From Candidatus Desulfobacula maris (lineage in GTDB: Bacteria; Desulfobacterota; Desulfobacteria; Desulfobacterales; Desulfobacteraceae): a stretch of 34,240 nt of DNA. How positions within the stretch are numbered: the first letter of the stretch is position 1; each line of letters begins with the position of its first letter. Positions 1 to 7,163 of the stretch are shown piece by piece. The notes beneath the pieces were generated by a model. That model did not search any database, was not told the origin of the DNA, and was given only the letters and a program-made list of their open reading frames with translations. The translations under genes and the position numbers were made by a program. The DNA is taken from positions 1-34,240 of the forward strand of contig JACNHV010000339.1 in NCBI GenBank assembly GCA_014383445.1. The letters are read 5' to 3'.

Positions 1-2
1 GG

Positions 3-854
3 GATGAACCCATTCATTTTTCAACAAGCGTAAAAGAAATGATTGATAAATTCAGGGAAATTCTTTTCCCCGGCTATTTTTCAAGTGAAAAAATTGACGG
101 GGCAAATCTTGTGTACAATTTAGGACAGGGCATATCCCAGCTTTATGATATTCTGTCAGAACAAATTATTCACGTGCTGAGACACGATTGCCTGCGGTAT
201 GGTCATGCATGCTCAGAATGTGAAGGCAGCGGCAATAAAGTTGCGCTGAAAGTTATCCAGGCTATTCCCAATCTTCGCGTATCCCTGGCTGAAGATGTAA
301 AAGGTGCCTACGATGGAGATCCAGCTGCAAAAAGTCATGATGAAGTCATTTTTTCTTATCCTGGCTTATTCGCCATCACGGTTTACAGGATTGCCAACAT
401 CCTATTCAAATTAGATGTTCCCCAACTGCCTAGAATAATGACGGAACATGCCCATAGCCTTACCGGGATTGATATCCACCCGGGTGCAAAAATAGGAGAA
501 CGATTTGTCATTGATCACGGAACAGGCGTTGTTGTGGGTGAAACCAGTGTTGTGGGCAATAATGTCAGGGTGTATCAGAATGTTACTATCGGCGCTTTGT
601 CGCTCCCCCGGAATGCTGGAGAAAAACTCAGGGGATCCAAACGGCATCCCACCATTGAAGACGATGTCATTATCTATTCTGGAGCTACCATCCTGGGAGG
701 AGAAACCACCATTGGTGCCCGGTCCGTTGTGGGGGGAAATGTCTGGCTTACCCATTCCGTTCCGCCGGACACAAAAGTATTTATGGAGTCTCCCAGCCTT
801 ATTTTCAAACACCAGGAAACCCAAAAGGAGCTAAACCATGAATACCAAGCCTGA
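3..854 (+). CDS. cysE: Serine O-acetyltransferase (CysE), 5' end cut by window edge
   Basis: Transfers acetyl from acetyl-CoA to L-serine, making O-acetylserine, the first committed step of cysteine synthesis in the cytoplasm. The C-terminal half is a left-handed beta-helix of hexapeptide repeats; the motifs GIDIHPGAKIG, DHGTGVVVGET and NVTIGALSLPR carry the catalytic His/Asp region and acetyl-CoA site. The N-terminal half (FPGYFSSEKIDG, LSEQIIHVLRHDCLR, DPAAKSHDEVIFSYPGLFAITVYR) matches the alpha-helical region of the longer, EpsC/plant-like CysE class. An ATG at 39 would give 271 aa, but the frame stays open to position 3 with family-like residues, so the true start is probably outside the window. 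The stop overlaps the next gene by 17 bp, so the two are translationally coupled. Confidence 0.93.
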   Translation, partial: DEPIHFSTSVKEMIDKFREILFPGYFSSEKIDGANLVYNLGQGISQLYDILSEQIIHVLRHDCLRYGHACSECEGSGNKVALKVIQAIPNLRVSLAEDVKGAYDGDPAAKSHDEVIFSYPGLFAITVYRIANILFKLDVPQLPRIMTEHAHSLTGIDIHPGAKIGERFVIDHGTGVVVGETSVVGNNVRVYQNVTIGALSLPRNAGEKLRGSKRHPTIEDDVIIYSGATILGGETTIGARSVVGGNVWLTHSVPPDTKVFMESPSLIFKHQETQKELNHEYQA

Positions 855-1764
855 TATCACAAAAACATGTGGCAATACCCCGTTGGTATATATCCGATCA
901 GCAAGCCTGGAAACCGGGGCTGACATATATGGGAAGCCTGAGTTTTTCAATCCTGCTTCCAGTGTAAAAGACAGAATTGGCCTTGCCATGATTGAAGATG
1001 CCTTTAAAACAGGAAAAATCAATTCTGAATCCACCATTGTCGAACCCACCAGCGGCAATACGGGTATTGCACTTGCCTTTGTTGCCCGGGTAAAAGGATT
1101 GAAACTGATTTTAACCATGCCTGAAACCATGAGCATTGAAAGGCGGCAGCTGTTAAAACATCTGGGAGCCACCCTTGTTCTTACCCCAGGCCCAAAAGGG
1201 ATGAAAGGGGCCATTGAAGAGGCAGAAAAAATTGTCCGGGAAACACCCAATTCGTTTATGCCTGACCAGTTTTCCAACCCAGCCAATCCTGAGATCCATC
1301 GGAAAACAACAGCACTGGAAATCTGGAATGATACAAATGGTAAGATTGATATCTTTGTTGCCGGCGTGGGTACGGGCGGAACGATTACAGGGGTGTCAGA
1401 AGTATTGAAACAGAAGAATCCAGATATAAAATCCGTAGCTGTGGAGCCTGCTGATTCGCCAGTTATATCCGGCGGAACCCCGGGGCCTCACAAAATTCAA
1501 GGTATTGGCGCGGGTTTCATCCCTGAAAATCTGAATGTGGATATTCTCGATGAAATCATTTCGGTTGAAAATGAACAAGCCTTTCAAGGGGCAAAAGATC
1601 TTGCCAAACAAGAAGGCATCCTCTGTGGTATTTCATCGGGCGCGGCCTTTCATGCGGCAAAGACCATTGCATCTCGTTCAGAGAATAAAGGAAAAACCAT
1701 TGTGTTTATCATCCCGGACACAGGGGAAAGATATCTGAGTACGGATCTGTTTAAAACGACCTGA
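838..1764 (+). CDS. cysK: Cysteine synthase (O-acetylserine sulfhydrylase)
   Basis: PLP enzyme that replaces the acetyl group of O-acetylserine with sulfide, giving cysteine. The family signature NPASSVKDRIG places the PLP lysine at K44. The TSGNTG loop (about 72-77) binds the substrate carboxylate, and GTGGTITG (about 177-184) binds the PLP phosphate. At 308 aa it has the usual length. AAAGGAG at 824-830 lies just ahead of the ATG, inside the end of cysE, so the pair forms a cysE-cysK operon. It converges with the HdrB-like gene; the two stop codons are only 9 bp apart. CysK versus CysM cannot be settled from sequence alone, although pairing with cysE favours the sulfide-using CysK role. Confidence 0.93.
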   Translation: MNTKPDITKTCGNTPLVYIRSASLETGADIYGKPEFFNPASSVKDRIGLAMIEDAFKTGKINSESTIVEPTSGNTGIALAFVARVKGLKLILTMPETMSIERRQLLKHLGATLVLTPGPKGMKGAIEEAEKIVRETPNSFMPDQFSNPANPEIHRKTTALEIWNDTNGKIDIFVAGVGTGGTITGVSEVLKQKNPDIKSVAVEPADSPVISGGTPGPHKIQGIGAGFIPENLNVDILDEIISVENEQAFQGAKDLAKQEGILCGISSGAAFHAAKTIASRSENKGKTIVFIIPDTGERYLSTDLFKTT

Positions 1765-1773
1765 ACCCAAACT

Positions 1774-2664
1774 TCAGGAGGAGATCAAGCCTCTTTTTTT
1801 CAGAAGGGGCACAGGATCTACTATATGCCGCGGAAACCATTTTTTCTGATCCTGGGCTCCCAAAGCCATTGAAAGCAATTCGGAAAAATGAAGAACTGGT
1901 ATGGGGTTTTCAAGGCTGCACCGGATTTCAAGATTAAGGTGACACATGGAACAGGCCGTTACCATACATTCTGCCCCGGCTTCCATGGCCTTGGATATAA
2001 TTTCATTTACAACCTTCTGGGCAACCTGAGGTTTTGCAACGGAAAGATATGTTCCGCAGCATCGTGATCCATATCCAAAAGAGATGGGGTCAGCACCCAG
2101 TCGTTTAAGGGTTTGCTCCATAATCCCGTAATAATTTTTTTCAAATCTTAAATCAGGGGGCATGGAAAGCATGCAGCCGTAATAGGGAGCAACCTTGAGG
2201 TTTTTTAATTTATCTTTGGGTTGGTCAATATAATCTTCAAGTCGAATTTTATTAATAATCTCAAAAAAATGGACAATTTCAAGATCTTCGTCAAACGGTT
2301 TTCCCCATAACTCTTCATACTCCTGCTTTAAGGCCTTATCTCTTTTAATCTTTAAATACATGGATTTTATCCTGATCAGGCAGCTTGGGCAGGCAATCAT
2401 TAATGGGATTCCCTTTGGCACCAGGGAAATGTTTCTCATGGGAAGATTTTTTGCCGCATCATGGTCAATACTGTGGGCAGATGATGACCCGCAGCAGTTC
2501 CAGTCTTCAAGTTCTACGAGCTCAATATTTACGCGATCACAAAATTTCAAAAGGGACATGGTGTTTTCATGCCCTGATGCTTTGAGTGAACATCCTGGAA
2601 AAAAAGAAAATTTTAATCTTTCTGACTGTTGGCTGTTTTCATTTTTTTCTGAAGATTTTTTCAA
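1774..2664 (-). CDS. HdrB-like heterodisulfide reductase subunit B family protein (CCG domains)
   Basis: Cytoplasmic iron-sulfur protein with two cysteine-rich CCG domains. The first has C25, C57-C58 and C92/C95 (FFPGCSLK, WNCCGSS, CPSC). The second has the matching set (YYGCMLS, SRCCGTY, CSMC). In HdrB such domains bind two non-cubane [4Fe-4S] clusters that reduce a disulfide. At 296 aa the length fits HdrB. The N-terminus overlaps the end of the HdrC-like gene by 26 bp, so they are co-translated partners. No HdrA or MvhD gene is visible, so the flavin/electron-bifurcating part must lie elsewhere or be absent. The real substrate is unknown; proximity to nifS/iscU suggests thiol or Fe-S chemistry, which is inference. 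Confidence 0.85.
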   Translation of the reverse strand: MKKSSEKNENSQQSERLKFSFFPGCSLKASGHENTMSLLKFCDRVNIELVELEDWNCCGSSSAHSIDHDAAKNLPMRNISLVPKGIPLMIACPSCLIRIKSMYLKIKRDKALKQEYEELWGKPFDEDLEIVHFFEIINKIRLEDYIDQPKDKLKNLKVAPYYGCMLSMPPDLRFEKNYYGIMEQTLKRLGADPISFGYGSRCCGTYLSVAKPQVAQKVVNEIISKAMEAGAECMVTACSMCHLNLEIRCSLENPIPVLHFSELLSMALGAQDQKKWFPRHIVDPVPLLKKRGLISS

Positions 2665-3175
2665 TAGCTTTTTTATCCTGAATTTTTGACGGTGTTAAAT
2701 CCAATTTTCGTTTTTTCAGCATTTTAAGACCAACCCCCATATCGCTGAAAAGATCCATTTTCTTGAACTTATACCGCATCATAATCTCAAGCTTATGGGT
2801 CCTCCCATATTTTTTGACCGTGTTCAATACTTCGGTATGAAAATTCATAATATCAGGTTCCGCAATTTTAACACCCTGTTCAATAGCCTTATGGCGAAGG
2901 CCGTCCATTACAGCAGGTATGTCTATTGCCATAGGACAGCAGCTGCTGCAGGTATTGCACCCCACACACACCCAGATGGTGGAACATTTTAATGCCTCCT
3001 CTTCCATTCCAAACTGGATAAGGCGGATAACAGCATTGGGGGCATAATCCATGCCCTCTATAAATGGGCAGCCATTTGCACAGGTTTTACAATGCAGACA
3101 GGAATTAAAATCAATCCCTGAACTTGCCTTGATTTCATCAACAAGGGTTTGACTCCCTCCATCCTGATTTATCAT
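2639..3175 (-). CDS. HdrC-like subunit with two [4Fe-4S] ferredoxin clusters
   Basis: A small electron-transfer subunit. Two classic 4Fe-4S binding motifs are visible: C26, C29, C32, C36 (CLHCKTCANGCPF) and C70, C73, C76, C80 (CVGCNTCSSCCPM), followed by a helical C-terminal region. This is the HdrC arrangement, which passes electrons to HdrB. At 178 aa it has normal length. Its start overlaps the end of the upstream cysteine desulfurase by 4 bp (ATGA-type junction), and its 3' end overlaps the HdrB-like gene, so it sits in the middle of one tightly packed transcript with iscU and nifS. Confidence 0.85.
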   Translation of the reverse strand: MINQDGGSQTLVDEIKASSGIDFNSCLHCKTCANGCPFIEGMDYAPNAVIRLIQFGMEEEALKCSTIWVCVGCNTCSSCCPMAIDIPAVMDGLRHKAIEQGVKIAEPDIMNFHTEVLNTVKKYGRTHKLEIMMRYKFKKMDLFSDMGVGLKMLKKRKLDLTPSKIQDKKAIEKIFRKK

Positions 3176-4344
3176 ACCATTTTTCCATCCTTCCAGAAGG
3201 GCGACATGTCTCTGAGCTTTTGAATCACAGGAACAAGGGTGGTGATGATTATATCCATCTCTTCCTTTGTATTATAATGGGACAGGGAAAACCGGATAGA
3301 ACCATGGGCTGACTTAAAGGGTACTTTCATTGCCATGAGTACATGGGAGGGATCAAGAGATCCTGATGTGCAGGCAGATCCTGAAGATGCACAGATTCCT
3401 TCACGGTCTAATAAAAGAAGGATGGATTCTCCTTCCACAGCATCAAACCCAATATATAATGTGTTTGGAAGCCTTTGCTCAAGATCTCCATTAACTGATG
3501 AACCGGGAATTTTCTCCAGAAGCCCTGTTTGAAGATAATCCCGAAGTCCCCTGACCTCGGTATTCATAATGGGCAGATTCTCTTTGGCAAGCTCGCAGGC
3601 CTTTCCAAGCCCGATAATGGATACTGTGTTTTCCGTTCCGCCACGACGTCCTTTTTCCTGGTGACCACCAATCAGGAGGGGCGAAAACTTGAATCCCTTT
3701 TTCACATAAAGCACACCAATCCCTTTGGGGGCATGTATTTTATGCCCGGAAAGAGATAACATGTCCACCCCAGCCTTTTTAACATCAATGGGAATTTTAC
3801 CGGCTGCCTGAACTGCATCAGTATGGAAAAGGATTCCCTTTTCCCTGGTTTTTTTTGCAATTTCTTCTATGGGAAACAAAACACCTGTTTCATTGTTCGC
3901 CCACATTAATGAAACAATGGCAGTGTTATCAGACATGCTTTTATACAATAGGTCCAGGTCTAAAAGTCCTTTTTTATCCACTGGAACAAATGTGACCTCA
4001 TACCCCTTTGTCTTTTTAAGATGCTGATAAAGGTTATTAATGGCAGGGTGCTCAACATTGGAAGTAATGATATGTTTTTTTTCAGGAAAGGCTATAAGGG
4101 CTGCATTAATGGCTGCATTATCACTCTCTGTTCCACAGCTTGTGAAAACAATTTCATCTGGATCAGCATTGATGAAATCGGCCACACGCTGTCTTGCCTC
4201 TTTTACCTTTTTGCCCACCTGATCTCCAAAGGTATGCATGGAAGATGGGTTGCCATATAATTCCCCAAAATAAGGAAGCATTTCTTCTATGACTTCATCT
4301 GCAACTTTTGTTGTTGCATTGTTATCCGTATATACTATTTTCAT
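3172..4344 (-). CDS. Cysteine desulfurase (NifS/IscS family)
   Basis: PLP enzyme that removes sulfur from cysteine as a persulfide for Fe-S cluster assembly and other sulfur transfer. The PLP lysine is K202 (LSLSGHKIHAPKG), with a PLP-stacking His in NVEHPA (H99). The nucleophilic cysteine is C325 in SSGSACTSG, the group I (NifS/IscS) loop. The 390-aa length is typical. It begins 9 bp after the scaffold gene and overlaps hdrC by 4 bp. Cysteine made by the neighbouring cysE/cysK genes would be its substrate. NifS versus IscS cannot be decided here; the partner scaffold is NifU-like. Confidence 0.93.
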   Translation of the reverse strand: MKIVYTDNNATTKVADEVIEEMLPYFGELYGNPSSMHTFGDQVGKKVKEARQRVADFINADPDEIVFTSCGTESDNAAINAALIAFPEKKHIITSNVEHPAINNLYQHLKKTKGYEVTFVPVDKKGLLDLDLLYKSMSDNTAIVSLMWANNETGVLFPIEEIAKKTREKGILFHTDAVQAAGKIPIDVKKAGVDMLSLSGHKIHAPKGIGVLYVKKGFKFSPLLIGGHQEKGRRGGTENTVSIIGLGKACELAKENLPIMNTEVRGLRDYLQTGLLEKIPGSSVNGDLEQRLPNTLYIGFDAVEGESILLLLDREGICASSGSACTSGSLDPSHVLMAMKVPFKSAHGSIRFSLSHYNTKEEMDIIITTLVPVIQKLRDMSPFWKDGKMV

Positions 4345-4353
4345 TTTTTAAAA

Positions 4354-4917
4354 TTATCCTTTAGCTTTAACGGATTCAAGAACCTCTTCAATCCTGTCCA
4401 GGCACTGGCCGCATCCGCCGCCGGCTTTTAAATAATTTGTCACATCCTCCGTGGTTTCAAGGCCGTTTGCTTTTACAGCATCAATTATCTCAAGATCGGT
4501 CACATCAAAGCATTCACAAACTATCTGGCCTGGTTTTGACAGAATCTGGACACCTCGAAAATTGGCAATAGCTTTTTTCAAAGCAGACTGCCCCATGACA
4601 GAACAATGCATTTTTTCTTTTGGCAGCCCTCCCAGATAATCTGAGATATCATCATTGGTTATTTTTGCAGCCTCATCAAGGGTCATTCCCTTAATAATCT
4701 CAGTCAAAGCTGACGAAGATGCTACAGCGCTTGCACATCCAAATGTCATAAAGGATGCATCCATAATTCTTTCATTCTTATTGACCTTTAAATATAGTCT
4801 CAATGCATCACCGCAATTTAAGGAACCTGTTTCACCAATGGCATTGGCTCCTTTAAGTTCTCCCACGTTCCTGGGTTTTAAAAAATGGTCTTTTACTTGA
4901 TCTGTATAATCCCACAT
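4354..4917 (-). CDS. Fe-S cluster scaffold, IscU/NifU N-terminal domain plus BFD-like [2Fe-2S] domain
   Basis: Scaffold on which the desulfurase builds Fe-S clusters. Residues 1-125 are the IscU/NifU_N domain with its three cluster cysteines C35 (LNCGDA), C61 (FGCASA) and C105 (MHCSVMG). Residues 130-180 form a BFD/NifU-central domain with C134, C136, C169 and C172 ([14 protein letters not shown]), expected to hold a permanent [2Fe-2S] cluster. The C-terminal thioredoxin-like NifU domain of full-length NifU is absent, so this is the short NifU variant common in anaerobes. It is the first gene of the nifS-hdrC-hdrB transcript, with AAGGAG upstream of the ATG and a promoter about 60-90 bp upstream. 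Confidence 0.92.
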   Translation of the reverse strand: MWDYTDQVKDHFLKPRNVGELKGANAIGETGSLNCGDALRLYLKVNKNERIMDASFMTFGCASAVASSSALTEIIKGMTLDEAAKITNDDISDYLGGLPKEKMHCSVMGQSALKKAIANFRGVQILSKPGQIVCECFDVTDLEIIDAVKANGLETTEDVTNYLKAGGGCGQCLDRIEEVLESVKAKG

Positions 4918-4975
4918 AAATTTTCTCCTTAATCAAATTTCTAATAAATTTGAGTTGTTATTTAAATTTATTATA

Positions 4976-5003
4976 AAAATACTACAGCGTGGTAGAATGT
5001 CAA
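4976..5003 (-). promoter_or_regulatory. Promoter of iscU-nifS-hdrCB operon with an embedded dyad
   Basis: On the minus strand, TTGACA (5003-4998) and TATTTT (4981-4976) are 16 bp apart, a plausible sigma-70 promoter. The spacer and -10 edge contain a dyad, read on + as TACTAC-AGC-GTGGTA (4980-4994), with five of six arm positions matching. An operator placed there would block polymerase binding. Fe-S assembly operons are often controlled by Rrf2-type repressors, but I cannot match this dyad to a known consensus. Confidence 0.45.
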
Positions 5004-5043
5004 TAAAGACAATGCCTTTTTCTTGGCATTTTTTCTGACAAAA

Positions 5044-5146
5044 TTAGTCCCTTAATTCAAATCCACAGGCAGGGCATTTGCTATCCTGATCAATTGGGTA
5101 TTAATGACAGTATCCAGGATGGCAGCTCAAACCCTTTATATGGCAT
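5044..5146 (-). pseudogene. Frameshifted mini zinc-ribbon ORF downstream of the DUF2400 gene
   Basis: After AGGGA and an ATG at 5146-5144, the frame reads MPYKGFELPSWILSLIPN and then stops. One frame over, the sequence continues as IDQDSKCPACGFELRD and a stop (5046-5044), with a CPxCG zinc-ribbon knuckle. Removing one base from the CCC run (GGG on +, 5096-5098) would join both into one 34-residue peptide. It directly follows the DUF2400 stop on the same strand. It may be a decayed mini-gene or a sequencing error. I do not recognise the family. Confidence 0.3.
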
Positions 5147-5176
5147 ATAATCGTTCCCTATTTTTTTAAAGCTCCT

Positions 5177-5968
5177 TTATTTGTAACCATGGATAACATG
5201 ACTCAAATCATCCATGCTCAACCCTCTCCTGATACCAAACCGGGTCAGGCAAAAATCATATTTTACTGGATCTTGTCTTACAACCTGTTTAAAGCCCTGG
5301 GTAATTTCAAGGGCTGTTTTCATATCCAGACTTTTTCTTTTGGTAAATTCAAGCATAATCCCTATCTTATGCATATGTGTATCCAGAGGCACAATCAATA
5401 GTGAAGGGCTTATCTTTTCCCATCCTCCTGGATCCACCTGATCTTTTCTTACCATCCACCGCAAAAAAAGAAGACTTCTTTTGCAGGCGCTCTTCTTTTG
5501 AGGGTCTGCCAGAAGATGCCCTATATCTTTATTTCTATTCATCTGTTCAAAAAAAAAGACAAGCCCAGGTATTATAGTTTCATCTTCAGGTGACATTCCC
5601 TCATAAAAGCAGTTTTCAAGGGATGAAAACCTTTTTAAAACTTCCCTGATTCCCCATAAGAGGTTGACCAGGTGGGTACCCTTTGCAAACCTGTATTGAA
5701 AATTTTTAAAATCATTTGCCATATCTTTTTTTGTCTGGCCAATGAGATAATCAAAGGGGTTGGGGTCAAGTTTAGCAAGAACAGTCGCAACCGTTTCCAT
5801 AATCAACTCAACCCGTCCATAGGCAAGGCAGGCAGCGATAAATCCTGCAATTTCACGATTTTTTTTCTCAGGATAATCATACAGGAACAAAAGCGGATCA
5901 GGATTTATATACTCTCTTTTATTATATTGTGAATAGATTCGTTCCAGTTTGTCTTTTAAAAAAATCAT
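5177..5968 (-). CDS. TIGR02757 / DUF2400 family protein
   Basis: A 263-aa cytoplasmic protein matching the conserved TIGR02757 (DUF2400) family by its N-terminal INPDPLLFLYDYPEKKNREIA, the AGFIAACLAYGRVE segment, and the C-terminal block LLFLRWMVRKDQVDPGGWEKI then PLDTHMHKIG and DPVKYDFCLTRFGIRR. The family has a helical, HhH-like fold and no firmly assigned function. The DTHMHKIG segment resembles the helix-hairpin-helix region of DNA glycosylase-like proteins, which is only suggestive. It is transcribed away from the IclR gene and appears to be monocistronic except for the small frameshifted ORF behind it. Confidence 0.85.
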   Translation of the reverse strand: MIFLKDKLERIYSQYNKREYINPDPLLFLYDYPEKKNREIAGFIAACLAYGRVELIMETVATVLAKLDPNPFDYLIGQTKKDMANDFKNFQYRFAKGTHLVNLLWGIREVLKRFSSLENCFYEGMSPEDETIIPGLVFFFEQMNRNKDIGHLLADPQKKSACKRSLLFLRWMVRKDQVDPGGWEKISPSLLIVPLDTHMHKIGIMLEFTKRKSLDMKTALEITQGFKQVVRQDPVKYDFCLTRFGIRRGLSMDDLSHVIHGYK

Positions 5969-6051
5969 CTCTTTGTTTCAAACCATATGTATAATGATAA
6001 ACTTTTTGTCTCCCATGACAAATAAATGCAAATTCAAGTCCAGGCTATATC

Positions 6052-6092
6052 ATTTTTTCAAAAAAAAATATATTTACATTTTTTGAAAAAAT
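6052..6092. repeat. A/T-rich inverted repeat, 14-bp perfect arms
   Basis: Left arm ATTTTTTCAAAAAA at 6052-6065 and its exact reverse complement at 6079-6092, separated by 13 bp. It lies between two divergent genes. Such a dyad could be a regulator site or a bent, easily melted segment. The low complexity makes chance more likely than for the 25-bp palindrome nearby. Confidence 0.5.
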
Positions 6093-6152
6093 TACTTCAG
6101 ACTCCCAGAAAATCCAGTCTGTGATTTTTTTAAAAAGCTGTGAAAAAAGTCC

Positions 6153-6182
6153 TTGACAAGGTAAAAATGTTCTAATAAAGTT
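6153..6182 (+). promoter_or_regulatory. Putative sigma-70 promoter of the IclR gene
   Basis: TTGACA at 6153-6158 and TAAAGT at 6177-6182, spaced by 18 bp. The predicted start of transcription, near 6189, falls at the edge of the 25-bp palindrome, an arrangement typical of autorepression. Confidence 0.45.
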
Positions 6183-6189
6183 ATTCTAA

Positions 6190-6214
6190 ATTATGGAATA
6201 TTTTATTCCATAAT
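6190..6214. promoter_or_regulatory. 25-bp palindromic operator, likely IclR-family site
   Basis: A perfect inverted repeat with 11-bp arms (ATTATGGAATA and TATTCCATAAT) around TTT. A further half-site, TATGGAA, follows at 6214-6220. The core TGGAA...TTCCA resembles the operator recognised by E. coli IclR. It sits about 65 bp upstream of the IclR start and just downstream of the predicted promoter, so the encoded regulator is the obvious candidate to bind it. Assignment to this regulator is inference. Confidence 0.6.
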
Positions 6215-6280
6215 ATGGAATTTTATATTATACTCTATATCTTTAAACCAAAAGCCCGGTAATAAAATGATAGAGAAAAT

Positions 6281-7078
6281 ATGATAACTGGACAGATCCA
6301 AAAATCTGTGAAAAAAATTCCCTCCCGCCAGGGTGGAGCACAAAGCATTCGCCGTACCATTGACATTCTGCGCTCTGTCTCCAGATTCAATGAAACAGGA
6401 GCAAGACTGCATCAAATTGCGAAAGCAGTTGATCTTCCGCCGCCCACGGTTCATCGTATTCTGACTGTTTTACTGGAAGAAGAATTCTTATCCTTTGATT
6501 CTGCCGGTAAAATATATCATCTGGGGGCTGAATTATATTCTTTAGGGGCTGCAACCCAGCAAATTTCCCTCCGAGACCGCTACCGTACAACATTGCAACG
6601 GATCAGCGAGCAGACCGAAGATGGTACTTGCCTGGTTATTCCTTCCGGTCATGATGGTTTGTGCATTGATCAGAAACCAGGCAAATACCGCATTCAGGTG
6701 CTGGGATTTGATATTGGTGAACGACGGCTTCTCGGTATTGGAGCGGCTTGCCTGGCATTGCTCTCTTTTTTGCCTGAAAAACAAAGGGAAGATATTATTG
6801 CGGCCAATGCCCCCGGATATCTGAAATATTATGGAATTGAAGACAAAGACGTTAGATTATGGATCAAACAGACCCGAGAACTGAAATACGCAAACAGTAT
6901 CCATGTTGTCAGTACTGATTCCATAGGTGTAGGCGCTCCCATTTTTAATAAAAAGGGACAAGTTGTGGCAGCCATCAGCATGGCAGGTATTACCATCAGG
7001 ATGTCCAGGCAAAGATGCCGGGAAATAGCCAGTATCATCATGTCGGAAATTGCAGCCGTTGATCCGCCGCCAAATTAA
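6281..7078 (+). CDS. IclR family transcriptional regulator
   Basis: A DNA-binding regulator with the IclR layout. An N-terminal winged helix-turn-helix spans about 20-80 (SIRRTIDILRSVSRFNE, then LHQIAKAVDLPPPTVHRILTV), and a C-terminal GAF-like effector domain spans about 95-260 (SEQTEDGTCLVIPSGHDG, GERRLLGIGAACLALLSF, VVAAISMAGITIRM). At 265 aa it has normal length. It precedes, on the same strand, an amidohydrolase, a peptide ABC importer and an acyl-CoA synthetase, so it most likely senses the imported substrate or a product. The palindrome upstream suggests autoregulation. Confidence 0.93.
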   Translation: MITGQIQKSVKKIPSRQGGAQSIRRTIDILRSVSRFNETGARLHQIAKAVDLPPPTVHRILTVLLEEEFLSFDSAGKIYHLGAELYSLGAATQQISLRDRYRTTLQRISEQTEDGTCLVIPSGHDGLCIDQKPGKYRIQVLGFDIGERRLLGIGAACLALLSFLPEKQREDIIAANAPGYLKYYGIEDKDVRLWIKQTRELKYANSIHVVSTDSIGVGAPIFNKKGQVVAAISMAGITIRMSRQRCREIASIIMSEIAAVDPPPN

Positions 7079-7163
7079 GGAGATCCCATTAACGTCATGA
7101 ATTTAAAGACAGATAAAAGACATCAACATACCAGCGCATGTTTAATATGGGAAAAGGGATGCT

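Larger units (their letters stand above)
5969..6280. other. Divergent intergenic region (DUF2400 / IclR)
   Basis: A 312-bp AT-rich region between two divergent genes. It holds an A/T inverted repeat at 6052-6092 (14-bp arms ATTTTTTCAAAAAA / TTTTTTGAAAAAAT), a sigma-70-like promoter pointing to the IclR gene, and a 25-bp palindromic operator. No coding sequence is apparent. Confidence 0.7.

Noticed and set aside
411-824. 137-aa frame opposite cysE
   Set aside because: Antisense shadow of a well-supported beta-helix coding region; no ribosome site or family motif.
1764-1800. GAGG...CCTC followed by a T-run as a terminator for cysK
   Set aside because: Only a 4-bp stem, lying within the end of the HdrB-like coding region; too weak to annotate.
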